NCBI GenBank assembly: GCA_963920635.1
Contig: OY987303.1
Coordinates: 42,407,223 to 42,471,222, forward strand
DNA from: Pseudeuparius sepicola
Taxonomy: Eukaryota > Arthropoda > Insecta > Coleoptera > Anthribidae
DNA length: 64,000 bases
Direction: 5' to 3'
Positions 45,143-56,441 of this stretch are shown in pieces (within the stretch, counting starts at the first letter, position 1; the number at the start of each line of letters is the position of its first letter). Under the pieces are notes generated by a model, which made no database searches, had not been told where the DNA came from, and saw only the letters and a program-made list of their open reading frames with translations. The translations under genes and the position numbers were made by a program.

Positions 45143-45531
45143 ATAAGGGGCAGGCCGGCCGGTGGCCCTATCATGACGATGGACGTGTCGAAGGCGGAGG
45201 CGGCGAAGCCCGGCTCTGGTGGCGGTCCCCAAGAGTGCGCCGGCTGCTTCAAGCCCATCACTGAACGGTACCTCCTTAAGGCCCTCGACATGTACTGGCA
45301 CGAGGACTGCCTCAAGTGCGGCTGCTGCGATTGCCGCTTGGGCGAAGTCGGCTCCACCCTCTACACTAAGAGCAACCTGATCCTGTGTAAGCGCGATTAC
45401 TTGCGCTTGTTCGGCAACACGGGCTATTGCGCGGCATGCTCCAAGGTCATACCCGCCTTCGAGATGGTGATGCGAGCAAGGAGCAACGTCTACCACCTGG
45501 AGTGCTTCGCCTGCCAGCAGTGCAACCACAG
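45143..45531 (+). CDS. Bx: LMO-type LIM-only protein, exon with LIM1 and most of LIM2 (Beadex/dLMO homolog)
   Basis: The exon is bounded by acceptor ttttctgttgcag (AG at 45141-45142) and donor CACAG/GTGAGA (45531/45532) and leaves in phase 2. An ATG at 45173 ([14 protein letters not shown]) is a likely start, though the frame is open back to the acceptor. Counting from it, LIM1 uses C22, C25, H43, C46, C49, C52, C72 and D75. LIM2 begins with C86, C89, H108, C111, C114 and C117, and its remaining ligands lie on a later exon. The sequence between ([19 protein letters not shown] and [13 protein letters not shown]) is the strongly conserved LMO signature. LMO proteins lack a homeodomain and bind LDB/Chip, competing with LIM-homeodomain partners such as Apterous in the nucleus. 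Codon use is GC-rich, unlike the flanks. The remaining exons are not in the window. Confidence 0.95.
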
Positions 45532-45742
45532 GTGAGAAAGGCTACCCAAACTACTTCCATAGTTACTACGCTGATGAGGTAAAAAAATTTTTCAATAATT
45601 TATTTGCTTAAATAAAAGCAAAGACTAACGAGTACAACAGAAAACTTTTTAGCGGCGTGTGTCAAGAGAAGATTTGCTGTTAAGCGAACTTTAAAGAGAT
45701 AAACATTGTGCATTTTATTTTACGTTATAAATCTACACATAT
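45532..45742. other. Start of the LMO downstream intron
   Basis: The donor GTGAGA at 45532 opens an intron that continues at least to the window end, since no exon completing LIM2 was found. This first stretch is AT-rich with no other feature. Confidence 0.6.
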
Positions 45743-46074
45743 TGTCGTGCCCTCGGCCGGGTCGCGTAGTTCCTTAGGACCCTTCAGGATCGGCTGCAGG
45801 TCCGGCGAGCGCTGGTAGTTCGTTGTCGCACACTGTCGCAGGTGAAGGAGTCCAGAATTGAATAAAACGGCTTCTGGTTCGTAACAAGGCTTTATTCACC
45901 ATAGAGACAACATCTTGGCGGCGGTGATCCAGGCTGAGCGGAGGTAGCTCGCGACGAGGAAAGCGTTCGCGACGGATAGACGTAGAGCGTTTCTAGCCGA
46001 GTGGCGCGTGGAGCTGCGCGCCGAGACGAATCGCTCAGTATAATACCAACAGCCCGTGCTAGGTTGCCACACAC
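45743..46074 (-). mobile_element. Probable solo LTR (or LTR fragment) of a Ty3/gypsy-like retrotransposon
   Basis: On the - strand the segment ends ...cgaccc, ggccgagggcacgaca, a typical LTR terminus, and carries AATAAAGCC (about 45890) as a polyadenylation signal. Upstream is TATTATACTGAGCG (about 46040), which could serve as a promoter. It may start TGTGTGGCAACC near 46074. GC content is far above the surroundings. No 5-bp target duplication was confirmed, and the GC-rich sequence continues to about 46270, so the boundary is uncertain. Confidence 0.5.
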
Positions 46075-47493
46075 TCGCGAGGGGTAGGCCAGGTAACCTA
46101 TTGCCCGTTCTCCGGCTTCCTAGTAAAAGCCGTCGCTACCCTTTAGACCGGATAAGGAACTCAGGTCCTGGGTCAACCTTTATGTCCTTAATTCAGCCAG
46201 CAAGCAGCTAGTTGGTAATCCAAGTGGCGGCCAGGAAACCAATTGATCCACTGGATGCTTTGGCGGCCGAAGCGCCGAAATAATTTATACCTGAATTATT
46301 GTTTAGGTCAGCACTTCGATTGGGAATATTGATTAATTGTTAATTTATCCTAAGTTTGCATGTGTTTGATAAGGTAAATGCTTTCTATTTTTTTGTAAAA
46401 TTATTAGTTTAGTTATTTAGTTAATAGATGTCCTTGCTTTTCGGCTTATTAAACTTACTCCAGAGATGTCGCTTTCCTTTTATAAATTAAAATTTTAATT
46501 TTTATTACTTCCACAAACTATCACTGACAATATCAAAGAGATTGTATTAGAAATTAAAATCAAATTTATATTTAAAATACTGTTTATTTGTAAATTGAAA
46601 TGGAAACTCAGTCAAGACACATGTGCTGAACGAGACTTCTTTTGCAAAGTTATTTGTTCTGTGATACAAGTGTTATCATTGAATGTAATTTTTTTGTCAA
46701 ATTGCGATCATCACCAAAGTTCTTCTTGGAAAAATGCAATCCAATTTCGCACAAAACACAATCCCTTACTGTGCCAGAAACGCAAATATATTCATCTTCA
46801 AACAGCAGAAACCAGCACAATGGCACAGTATTACTTTTCATACGTAGAAGTAAATTACTGCAGAATACCATATTGTCAAATTTCCAACAAAGTTATTATG
46901 CATCCTAGAGGTACGGCGCACTACTGGTTGCCTTCAGGCGTCTATATTTGAGAGTACCTACATCTGGCAACAGCGTCCCGGTTCGTCTCTACTCTCTCAA
47001 TCATTGCTGATCTTCAGTGGCGGAGTAGTTTCGATGACGTTAGAGCCATATTCCATAATCAGTAACACAACCCAAGACCAGGAAAAGTTGTTATAAACAT
47101 CGCTTCCAAAAGTCTTTCTTGAGAACTGTACAGAACGATTTTTACACTTGACATTTAACTCCCTGTATCTTTCCCAAGAAGGATTTTGGAGTCCCTGTTT
47201 AAAACTTTTTCTTGTCTTGGGTTGTGTTTACCTTCCATGGGTAAGCGCATGGTGAGCCAAAAATGTGTCAGACTTGACAACCGTGAGCAGTCTTTATTAA
47301 TACGTCCGTCAACGCTAATAGATAAGCCGTAAGTAATATTCAGTGAAATTCCTGTATCGCCCGATGAGGTGCTAAACGAGTTGTCTAAAGTAAATATAAA
47401 ACGTAAGCTCAATATTAAATTGTAAGTTTTAAATAAACATTAAATTTTTGTATTTTTAGTCGGTGCCCCCCCCCCCCCCCCCAGACAAATTTT
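46075..47493. other. Intronic DNA
   Basis: 46075-46270 is GC-rich and may belong to the preceding LTR. Beyond that it is AT-rich. Sequence at 47240-47330 resembles 37330-37395. The 118-codon frame at 46595-46951 has no recognised domain. A run of 17 C lies at 47466-47482. Confidence 0.4.
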
Positions 47494-47508
47494 CTGGCTA
47501 CGCCACTG
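47483..47508. mobile_element. hAT-type terminal repeat, orphan right end
   Basis: The C run is followed by agacaaattttctggctacgccactg, whose end ctggctacgccactg matches the end of the hAT MITE at 12519-12701. A left end with CAGTGGCG occurs near 47015 but matches only eight bases and the flanks do not share a duplication, so the element boundary is open. Confidence 0.55.
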
Positions 47509-47814
47509 CTGTACCTATACCAAATTTCATGAAGAAAAAACCGACCGGTTTTCTTTTTATAAAGTCTTCATAACAACAGAAATTGCCGCCCAAGCCAAGC
47601 AACTTATCGCAATACATATCAAATGTACCTTGGAGCATGGACAAAATAGATGAAAACGCACAAAAAATTTCAAGAATTGATTGACATCAGACTGTTTGCA
47701 ACAAAGATTGCAGTGGGACGCACGGCAAAATAATTGGAGAAATCAAGGAAGCCGTGAAAAACGACACGAAAAAGTTTAGATTTAGTGACAGGTTTGGTAT
47801 TAAGCATCCGAATA

Positions 47815-47946
47815 ATGGATAATAAAAGATTAAGTGTAGCAGATAAGCTAGAACTTATTAGATTAACCGGTGAAAACTCGGGTAGCTATAGGGATGTTGC
47901 GCAAATGTTTAATTTAAGGCATGCAGATCGTCAGCACACAATGATG
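47815..47946 (+). pseudogene. Helix-turn-helix N-terminus of a transposase-like protein, truncated
   Basis: From the ATG at 47815 the frame reads MDNKRLSVADKLELIRLTGE and NSGSYRDVAQMFNLRHADRQ, then loses similarity. This resembles the N-terminal helix-turn-helix (DUF4817-type) that precedes the catalytic domain in many insect mariner-like transposases. No catalytic region follows, so it is a fragment. Confidence in the family is moderate. Confidence 0.5.
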
Positions 47947-48020
47947 AAAATACAATACCATTTATTTTTTCCATATTGCAAGGCACACTTGACATCTTGT
48001 GTGATAAATTGCTTGCCTTA

Positions 48021-49557
48021 GGCGATAGTTTCTATTGTAATGAAACCTTTATGAGGAGAAAACCGATCGAATTTTTCCGTGAAATTTGCTATACAGAGGT
48101 TTAGAGATATTCGGCGAGAATATTCTCAAATGAATATTGTCAAGAACGAGAATATTCTCGTCAAGATTATTCTCATAGCGTTTACGCCCGTTTTTTTAGA
48201 GTGTAGAATTATTTTCGTGTTTGTTTTGTTACATTGCTACAATACAAAATATTTTTTTTATGTAATAACTTTAAATTTATGGCCTTTAATCCTAATACGC
48301 ATTGGCCCTTGTACGCATTTAAATGGTGCGTTCACAGAGAAATTTCTCAAAATCGAGAGTATTATCAAGAATATCTTCGAGAATAGTCTCTATTCTTGCG
48401 TTCTCGAGGATTTTCCATCTCTACAAAGATTTGAAGTGACGTCAAATGACTTCATGGGGTCAAATTATTAATAAAAAAATATACTAACTGTCGAATAATC
48501 ACCCAATGGATATAGTACTATATGTGAGTATCTTCCCTTACGTCAAACTAAGAAACATATATATAATACCGAATTTTTCTCTTCATAGATTTCTAGATTG
48601 TTCAGAAGCAAACGCGGATACACTGTATATGGTACAATGGGACGTGCCCAATTTTGTAAAATGTCCAAAATGATCAAATATAATCAAGGCTGGACCAACA
48701 CTATATTAAAGACCTGGTGCATAGCGCTGCTTCAAGCTATCGCCACTGGCGCCACATGACGAAAAAAATCGACGGGTGGTTTTATGTTAAAAACACCATT
48801 GTTGCAGAATCTTTTATAATATAGAAACAGGCAAATGTGTCTGTCACAACGAATTTAAAAGGTATCCAAAATAAAATAAACTGCTTGCTTGTTAGGTTCC
48901 TTTAATTTGACAAGTTTGCATGGCACATTTCCATACATTTTCTTAATAAAAGGGATTCTAATAAAAAGCTGGCAAGAGTATTTTGGTATTTTTTGGTTTG
49001 AAATGGAGTCCATGGCTAGTTGTAGTGTGAGTATAGAAAACATTCGATTATTCAGTTTCTTCTTTCATAGGTTTCTTTGGGGCTTTTTAAACAAATTTTT
49101 CTATTTTCAATATTCCACACAATTATATACTCTTCCAAAATATAATATCTAGAATTCCCGCTTCTTCAACTGGTTAAAAAGATCATCCCGTAATTCCAAA
49201 ATATCGTGTTTATTCTTCTACAATAGGTAATGGTCTGCTCATACGATTTTCTTCATGTGCATGGTAATAACCTACTATAAATTCTTTGTTAATATGACAC
49301 AAACGCGAAATACTGGCCGCAAAGATAACTCGTTAGGGACATTCTAAACGTTAGAAACTGACATGATTATAACCACAGAATTCCCCATTATAAATAACCT
49401 ATAAGTCGCCATTTTCGTAAACTAGCGCCACATCAGATTGGAAACAATAATGAATTTATGCCATCATGCTCGGTTTTTTATTGTAGTGTTGGTTCAGATC
49501 AAAGTATTTTTAATTATTTTAAAAGTTCGACATAAAAACTTTACCGTTTCATGCTCT
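48021..49557. other. Intronic DNA with an inverted pair of ACCAACACTATA ends (48696, 49490)
   Basis: ggaccaacactatatt near 48693 and its complement-like tgtagtgttggttcagatc near 49486-49500 are inverted and about 800 bp apart, matching the ends at 7945-8187. A loose gagaatattctc-rich inverted pair occurs at 48110-48170 and 48330-48420. No gene is recognised. Confidence 0.35.
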
Positions 49558-49803
49558 TTATTCCAACAAATATTTATGTAATACTTTAGAGTATGCAATA
49601 AAAGCAATTTCTAGTCGCTCATTTTGTAACAAAAGGTTCGTGTTTCCTACGAACACAATTGGATTGGTTCGGAATATCTCAATTTCTCTCGTGTTGAACC
49701 GTTGAGTGAACGAATGTAATAAGAGGCGCAACTTCTGTTGAATCTCGCCGCCAACAATCCGAATTGGTCCAACAATCTTATTTTCATTCTTCTTGGCCAG
49801 CAC
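49558..49803 (-). CDS. Unrecognised 81-codon frame with polyadenylation signal at its stop
   Basis: The frame contains RFNTREIEIFRTNPIVFVG and NERLEIAFIAYSKVLHKYLL and ends in a TAA that overlaps AATAAA, so it could be the 3' end of a transcript. No family is recognised, and its start is uncertain. It may be a fragment of a retroelement or a chance frame. Confidence 0.3.
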   Translation of the reverse strand: MLAKKNENKIVGPIRIVGGEIQQKLRLLLHSFTQRFNTREIEIFRTNPIVFVGNTNLLLQNERLEIAFIAYSKVLHKYLLE

Positions 49804-49964
49804 TGATTTTCAAGCGCTACCGGATTTCCAAATTATTGGCGAAATTTATCATCTATTTTACCTGATCTCAGTGTTCCTCCACGAGCTCTCTCGATGAACA
49901 TTGGCCACTATTCGCCATTTTGGTCGCCGCTATGGGCAGAAATATGACATTCATGGACAACAAT

Positions 49965-50260
49965 TCCATCCTGCAAAATAATTTACTTTTATTGCTCGCA
50001 GTTATTAATATATTTAACTACATTACGTGGGCGGTCGCCAGGCCTCCGAGCGTTGATATTATCACGCATGTAATTGCAGTTTTTGTTTCCGATCCTGTTT
50101 TATTTGCCTATTGTGCCCCTATATTAGATTTGTTTTGTTATGCGGGCCGGACAGAGTGCGTTTGTTGTGTGTTTTCTGGGTAATTTGCCAATAAAATAAT
50201 TGCTCTTTTATGCCGAATCGGCGCGGCGATAGTATACAGATTTTTGTTTCTATTGTTCTA
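49965..50260. repeat. Direct repeat, copy 1 (partner 53450-53750)
   Basis: It shares attaatatatttaact, attgcagtttttgtttccga, tgttttatttgcctattgtg and tgcgggcc blocks in order with 53450-53750. The two copies differ by substitutions and small indels that break frame, so similarity of the overlapping open frames does not indicate a gene. Confidence 0.75.
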
Positions 50261-50736
50261 TGTTTCGCATTGCACTATTTAAAAAAACAAAACGGAAAAT
50301 TCTCTGATATATCCTGTTTATTTTTGTGCTCTATTGTCCGATTCAAATTATTGTTTAACTTTAATAACGACGGGTTTTTATATTCTCCGTGAAAATATAG
50401 GGGGCAGTAAACAGTATGGAGAGGTGCTCATAGTCTCTCAAATTCGTTATTTAAAAAAATGTTTTAACAACAGTTTTTAGGCATATATTTCCATAAACTG
50501 GCGATATTCATTTTTTTATTAGCGTAAACAACCAAGTTTATCTTTTAAATGTCACGATATGCTTTTCTTTGCATTGGATGGATAGAATAAAATTTTAAGG
50601 GGGTTCCATAAGAAAAAAAATCACCTCCTTCAGATTGAGAAGTAAGCCATGGGAAGAAGTTGACGGCATTTTGGGTGTCAACTGGAAACACTGTTTGTTG
50701 CTAGTTGAGTTAAACATCAGAGAATTGCTATTTCCT
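50261..50736. other. Intronic spacer
   Basis: AT-rich with no recognised feature. Confidence 0.4.
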
Positions 50737-51640
50737 ATGGTAGAATTAAGCGAGAAGTTGAGAACCGAAATATTAATGATGGTGGGCTACGGTCACATAA
50801 AACGTAGTTTTCCATGGTGTTCCTAATTGGTCACAAATTTTATGCAGGGTGTATTTTGAATTTATTTAAGCCTAGTCTGGAACACCGTTATAGATATCTT
50901 ATTATCTTTGCAGGAAGACCACCATTTATCAACAAGGGAGATTGCTAGACTACACGATGCTTCTATATCGGTGGTACATTTACAAAGAAAGACAAATTTT
51001 ACTCTACAAAGTGTAATTGGTCGTTAAAAGAACTTGAAAACGGTGATTTCCAGAGGCTCGTTGATTTTTTTTATATTACGATACGCAAATTTAAGGAGAC
51101 TCCGAATTTTGGAAGAAACAATCTTTCTCAGATGAAGCTACTTGCACATTGCATGGATTTGTGAATAAACAAAACTATCGTTTTGTCTCAACAAAGTCAG
51201 CGTTGGGTTCTAGGCACGAACCAGCGACTACAAAAAATGTATAGGCGGGTATATTAGATCACAGTGTCGTTGCGCCATTCTTCATCCGCCGAGCAGTGCG
51301 CCCATGTATTTAACGAAGTTCGGTTCCAGCAAGATGCAGCTCCTAGTCATTTTGGAATACACGTACGGCAATACGTGAAGTTTTTCCAGGAAAAGGGATT
51401 GGTCATCGAAGTACAATTGAATAGTCTGCTCACTCTCCTGATTTGACACAATGTGTTATTTTTTCTTTGGGCCATTATTGAAGAATCGGTCTACAAAGAC
51501 AGGTGATTAGATTTGAAAGACCTGACAGCTAAAATTACTTGCCAGGTAGCCAAGACAAGAAGGATAGCTCAGTCCACTTTAATAAGTGTGATAAATTTCT
51601 TTGAAAGACAACCTCAGTTGTGCATTGATAAAATAAGGAG
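50737..51640 (+). pseudogene. Mariner-like transposase pseudogene with N-terminal helix-turn-helix
   Basis: Starting at the ATG at 50737, MVELSEKLRTEILMMVGYG is the usual N-terminus of a mariner-type family common in insects. Later blocks in shifting frames are STREIARLHDAS (about 50935), SDEATCTLHGFVNKQNYRF (about 51130) with the first catalytic aspartate, FQQDAAPSHFG (about 51325) with the second, and SPDLTQ (about 51435) with the third. A KDRxxDLKDLTAKITCQVAK-like tail follows near 51500-51550. All catalytic positions survive but in different frames with several stops, and the linker after the N-terminus is partly deleted. Confidence 0.8.
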
Positions 51641-53449
51641 TTTATGAATTTACTTGGTAGATGGGACAATAACAGAGTGTTAGCACACCTTAAACTTGCC
51701 GCGTTCAGCATCTAACTGACACATCATATTCCTAGAGAATGTCATTACATTTTTCACAGCATGAGCTATCTAACAATTTAAGAGTACACCAGGCAATTTT
51801 TTCCACCACAATCACAAGCACGAGACGCACACAGTGTCAACTGTCAACAAACAGTGATTGGAAAATACTGAAACTTTTTCCAAAATTCGATAGACTTTCG
51901 AGATTTAAGACAAAAGTTTTAAAAACAATGCGCCCGCCGCATTGCTGCTATTATTACTGTCAAACTCAAACCAAACTTTCATGCTTCGCCGGTTTCTGGG
52001 TGGCGCCGTCTCTGTGTAGTAATATTGTAGCGTAATACACAAAAGTAAAGATTTCTGTAGAGCGTTCTCTCAGCTACTTTCAATGCCGAACGTTTACAGC
52101 GCGCACTATGACACGATAACTAGCAAAACTTTTCAACAGGTGGCACCACGTAACTACAAACACGCCCGTTCCACATTTTCTGTTTATACGGTTTATTCTG
52201 TCCCAGTGGCTTGTAATTCTGAACTAATTCTTTTAGAAGTTCTAAAAATTGGGTTTTACCTTTTGTGGATCTTTATAAATTTCCTTAAATTAAGTAGCAA
52301 AATAAATTCAGTGGTGTCGAGGTCCATGTAAGCCTCCTAGTTGAGTACTTAATAAAACATCCAAAAATAAAAGTGAAGAAGTCGTTTCATTTATTTTTCT
52401 CGCCGATGTTTATCGTGTTTATCCCTTAAGATGTCTACGGTCAAAACTAACCGTTAACATTTGTCCATAATTTCCGCATGCATTTTGCAGAACATTCGCC
52501 TACAATACAAATAATTTTGTACTGAAAACATTCCTTTAAATTTTTGAAAGTTTCGTACATCTGGCAACAAAGAACGCGTATGATGGCAAGCGTCGTCTGA
52601 TGCCTTGGAAGCAAGACAGTGGCAGTCGAAAATTAAAAAAAAATGTTTCTCATTAATTGACAGCTAGAAATAACATCAACTTTTTCCATGGCTAACTTGA
52701 CTATAAGAACGGATGTGATTTTTAATGAAATAATTTTTTTCTCATAGAACCCCATTAAAATTTTATATTGAGGTATCCAGAAAGATACGGTCTTTCCAAA
52801 ATCATTTTTCCAATCATCTATTTACAGAAACGAAGCTGGTGGCCACAGCAACAAAGTTTTACCGCTAATAAAAAATTAATGTTACCAGTTTATGGCACAA
52901 AATAGCTTTTGTTAAAACTTGTTTTACCTAATAAAGAATATTGCAAGAAATATAAGCACCTTTGCATAACTTTGACTCAGCCTGTATATTCAGGTTGAGT
53001 CATTATTTATGGTTCATAGCTTAATTTTTGCAAACCAAATCAATTAGATTTTTAGAAACGTGAAATCCGTTTCGGAATCTTATTTTGGTAGGTATTGCAC
53101 AGGGTGATTCAGTCATGATGTAAAAAAGTTTAACCATAGGTGGAAAATAATAGCTTAATACGAGTCCGAATTTAAAAAAATCTAAAGTCAACCATTGCTA
53201 AACGAGTTGTACACTGTAAAATAATATTTTAATAAAACTAAATTTATAAAATGGTCATACCTACATTGCTTTTGTTGAGCTTGACATAACAGTGTCACAA
53301 ATTCTACTAGTGCCCAATTGCGCAATGCAGAGTCAAATTGCGCGTTAACTGGCATACAGCAACCCACTGTAAAACTGTCAGCTATGACAAAATAGCCAAC
53401 ATTTCGGGTGGGCCGTGCACAAAAAAATATTGTGGGGGACACCAGGACC
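51641..53449. other. Intronic DNA, no recognised gene
   Basis: AT-rich; short frames at 51739-52331 lack domains. An orphan acagggtgattcagtcatg end near 53099 belongs to the TA-flanked element class. Confidence 0.4.
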
Positions 53450-53750
53450 GCCCATGCGAAATGATCTACTTGTATTGTTTGCAATTATTAATATATTTAA
53501 CTCCATTATACGAGTTCGGTTGCTCTGCCGCGCTGGCAGTCGATATTTTGCCACGCACATGATTGCAGTTTTTGTTTCCGATTGTGTTTTATTTGCCTAT
53601 TGTGCGTCTATATTAGATTTTGTTTTGTTTTGCGGGCCTGAACTAGCCCGTTTGTTTGATGTTGTCTGGGTAATTTGTCGATGAAACGACTGCCCTTTTA
53701 TGCAGGATCGGCTTGGCTATAATACACGAATTTTTGTTTCTATACCTGTA
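53450..53750. repeat. Direct repeat, copy 2 (partner 49965-50260)
   Basis: Same block order as copy 1, 3.5 kb downstream and in the same orientation, bracketing the mariner pseudogene. Confidence 0.75.
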
Positions 53751-54664
53751 TTATTTTGACGCATTGTTGTTAACAATAATTCTCTGTTATAGGTACACGG
53801 TGGTTCACTAGAAATTGACACCACCCCTTAACTTCTTAATTTTTGAAGTTAGAAGAAAAGTTTTTTTAAAAAAGTGTTAGATACTAATACAAAGTTTTTT
53901 GTGACGCTATTGAACCTTATACAGTGAGTTCTAGAAAGCCGTGGCAGACATAACTTATGTTTTTTTAAATGGAACACCATATTTTTGGATTATCGAATTC
54001 TACGCATTTCTCTGATTCCAACAAAGTATAAGTATGTGTTATTTGTTCGCTCCAACCGTTCGTTCAGAACTGAGCCTTTTTTGTGAGGGATTACTCTTTG
54101 GGTCATAGGTTGCCATGGAAGACAAATGCCAAATTATAGTAATTATTGACAGTTTGCAAGTATATTCACGCTTTGGAAAACAAAATGGGCTAGTTTAAGA
54201 TTTCAGAGAAAATAAAGAAGGGAAATTGAGAGAAATAAGAACTTTTAAACAGTAACATAGACTACGTTTATCTCGACGCGTTCGATCCGATTGAGAGAAG
54301 TTTGAATTCACTGGAGCGGACTCAAATAGACGGCGTAAACCCTACAGATTGAAATTTAATCATATTTAAAATTTCAAGTCAAGCCGCTATTTCTAAACAG
54401 AAGTTGGCCAGAATGTGCACCAACCTACTGAGAAATAAGTAGAATAAGTTAATGTCCCTAGAGAGGATTGAAAATAGTAGGATTCAATACTGATGATGTA
54501 AACGTAGAATTATAAAAGATCTGACATAACTCAATCGGTTCCATTTCAATCCGATCGAGTTGTCACGAGATAAACGTAGTCATAGTTAATAAGCTTTGTC
54601 AGATTTATTGTTTAAATTTTTATTGAAATAGACAATAACATTTAGAAAAAGGATATACCTACGT
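53751..54664. other. Intronic DNA
   Basis: AT-rich with no recognised feature. Confidence 0.45.
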
Positions 54665-55025
54665 ATTACAAATGCTCCACATGGCCTCCATCTTGCTCAA
54701 TGCATCAATTGCAATATCTTTGATGTTACGTTGGCGAAGGAGGAAACTTTGATCTGCAATGTTTATTCCCAACGAAAATTAAGAACCAATGGTGTAGTTC
54801 AATGCCGGTAGGGGTATTAGCCCTCGGAGTAGTTGTTTCTGTTGGTCCTATCTTTTGCATTAATTGCTGTTTGCTACTTACTTTCGGTTTATTGAATCAA
54901 CGATAAAATTGCTGTTCGGTATTTAATATGTGAATTTCTTCCCGAATTCTACCTTTCAGTGTTTCTACATTTCCTGGACTGTCATAATGAATTTTGTTTT
55001 TTAAATAATTCCACAAAAAATATAT
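54665..55025 (-). pseudogene. Mariner-like transposase C-terminal fragment
   Basis: Reading leftward from about 55020: FLWNYLKNKIHYDSPGNVE, then TLKGRIREEIHILNTEQQF, then after disruption CIEQDGGHVEHL with a stop near 54669. This is the standard order of the last quarter of a mariner transposase, from just after the third catalytic aspartate to the GGHxEHL terminus. The catalytic part is absent; the adjacent TA element at 55025 may have truncated it. Confidence 0.75.
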
Positions 55026-56441
55026 ACAGGGTGTCCCGAAATTAGCCTGCCATAATTTACCAGCGTGTTCTACGCCCTAAAAAAAATGAAAAAAGTTCCT
55101 ATAAACATGGCCTCAAAAATGCCCCCTAATGGGGCTATAGCCCCCGAAAGGGGCAGTTTCACAAACGGGTTTCTATAAATATTTCCAGAACGAACAAAGA
55201 TAAAATTCTGAAATTTGGAATGTGATGTACCTGAGGGATTTGACATGTACGGAGGTAGCGGTAGTTAGATATACTTAATCATAGGCGTCCCAAATGGGGG
55301 GGTTCAGGAGTTAAAATTACCCCAAAATTTTTTTGTATACTTTTTCCAGATTTCTTGCGAAGAAAAGGTGCTCTTGTTGAACTTCGATAGTATGCACCAT
55401 TTTCGAGTAAACTCGTTTTGAAAATTTTTTGCACAGTGCCATGAAAATGCCTATTTGAAATTACCCTGCCATAATTTACCACCACCTTTTTTGGTACAAA
55501 AAAATGAAAAAAGATCCTATAAATATGGGCTCAAAAAAGTCCCTTAAGGGGGCTATAGCCCCCGAAATGGACACTTTAGCAAACGGTTTTTTCTAAATAT
55601 TTCCAGAACGAACAAAGATAAAATTATGAAATTTGGTGTGGGATATACCTGTGAGATTTGACGTTTACCGAGGTAGAGATAGTTTGACATTCTTCATCAT
55701 AGGCGTCCCAAATAAGGGGGGTCAAGGGGTTAAAAATATCCAAAAAAAAATTTGTACGGTTTTTTCATGATTTATTCTCCTAGGTATGTCACATTGTCAC
55801 ATACCAAATTTCAGAATTTTTATCTTTGCTCGTTCTGTAAATATTTAGAAAAAACCGTTTCCCAAAGTGTTAATTTCGGGAGCTATAGCCCTCTTAGGGG
55901 GCATTTTTGAGGCCATGTTTAATAGTAACTTTTTCATTTTTTTGGGTCGCAGAACACGCTGGTAAAATATCGCAGGTTAATTTCTAATACGCATTTTCAT
56001 GGCCCTCTGCAAAAAAATTTCAATACTATTTTACTCGAAAACGGTGCACGCTATCAAAGTTCAGCAAGAGCACCATTTTTTCGTAGAATACTCTGAAATT
56101 TTATAATTTCGCAATAAATTTGGCGAAAAAGCACACACAAAAAATTTAGGGCATTTTTAACCCCCCCCCCCATTTAGGACGCCTATGATTAATAATGTCT
56201 AACTATCGCTGACTCGGCAAATGTCAATTCTCACAGGTACATCACATACCAAATTTCAGAATTTTATCTTTGATCGTTCTGGATATATTTAGAAAAAATC
56301 GTTTGGGAAACTGCCCCTTTCGGGGGCTATAGCCCCATTAGGGGGCATTTTTGAGGCCATGTTTATAGGAACTTTTTTCATTTTTTTAGGTCGTAAAATA
56401 CGCTGGTAAATTATGGCAGGCTAATTTCGGGACACCCTGTA
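55025..56441. mobile_element. TA-flanked inverted-repeat element with internally repeated arms
   Basis: The ends TACAGGGTGTCCCGAAATTA, then gcctgccataatttaccagc, and their inverted copies at 56380-56441 define a 1.4-kb element. Characteristic blocks (ggggctatagcccc, atttccagaacgaacaaaga, cataggcgtcccaaat) occur twice in forward orientation (about 55130-55310 and 55550-55740) and twice inverted (about 55800-56000 and 56160-56350). It is thus a nested palindrome, probably one copy inserted in or duplicated within another. Non-coding. Confidence 0.8.

Noticed and set aside
45119..45529. 136-codon - strand frame opposite the LMO exon
   Set aside because: Shadow of the GC-rich LIM exon on the opposite strand; the + strand product is unambiguous.
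47014..47508. Complete hAT element between CAGTGGCGG (47015) and the right end at 47508
   Set aside because: Ends match over only eight bases and flanks share no 8-bp duplication.
48110..48420. gagaatattctc-rich segments as possible inverted repeats of a MITE
   Set aside because: Arms align only loosely and without clear termini or target-site duplication.
49920..50183. Similar open frames over the two direct repeats (also 53415-53684)
   Set aside because: DNA alignment shows a one-base length difference inside the shared part, so the frame is not maintained; similarity is at DNA level.
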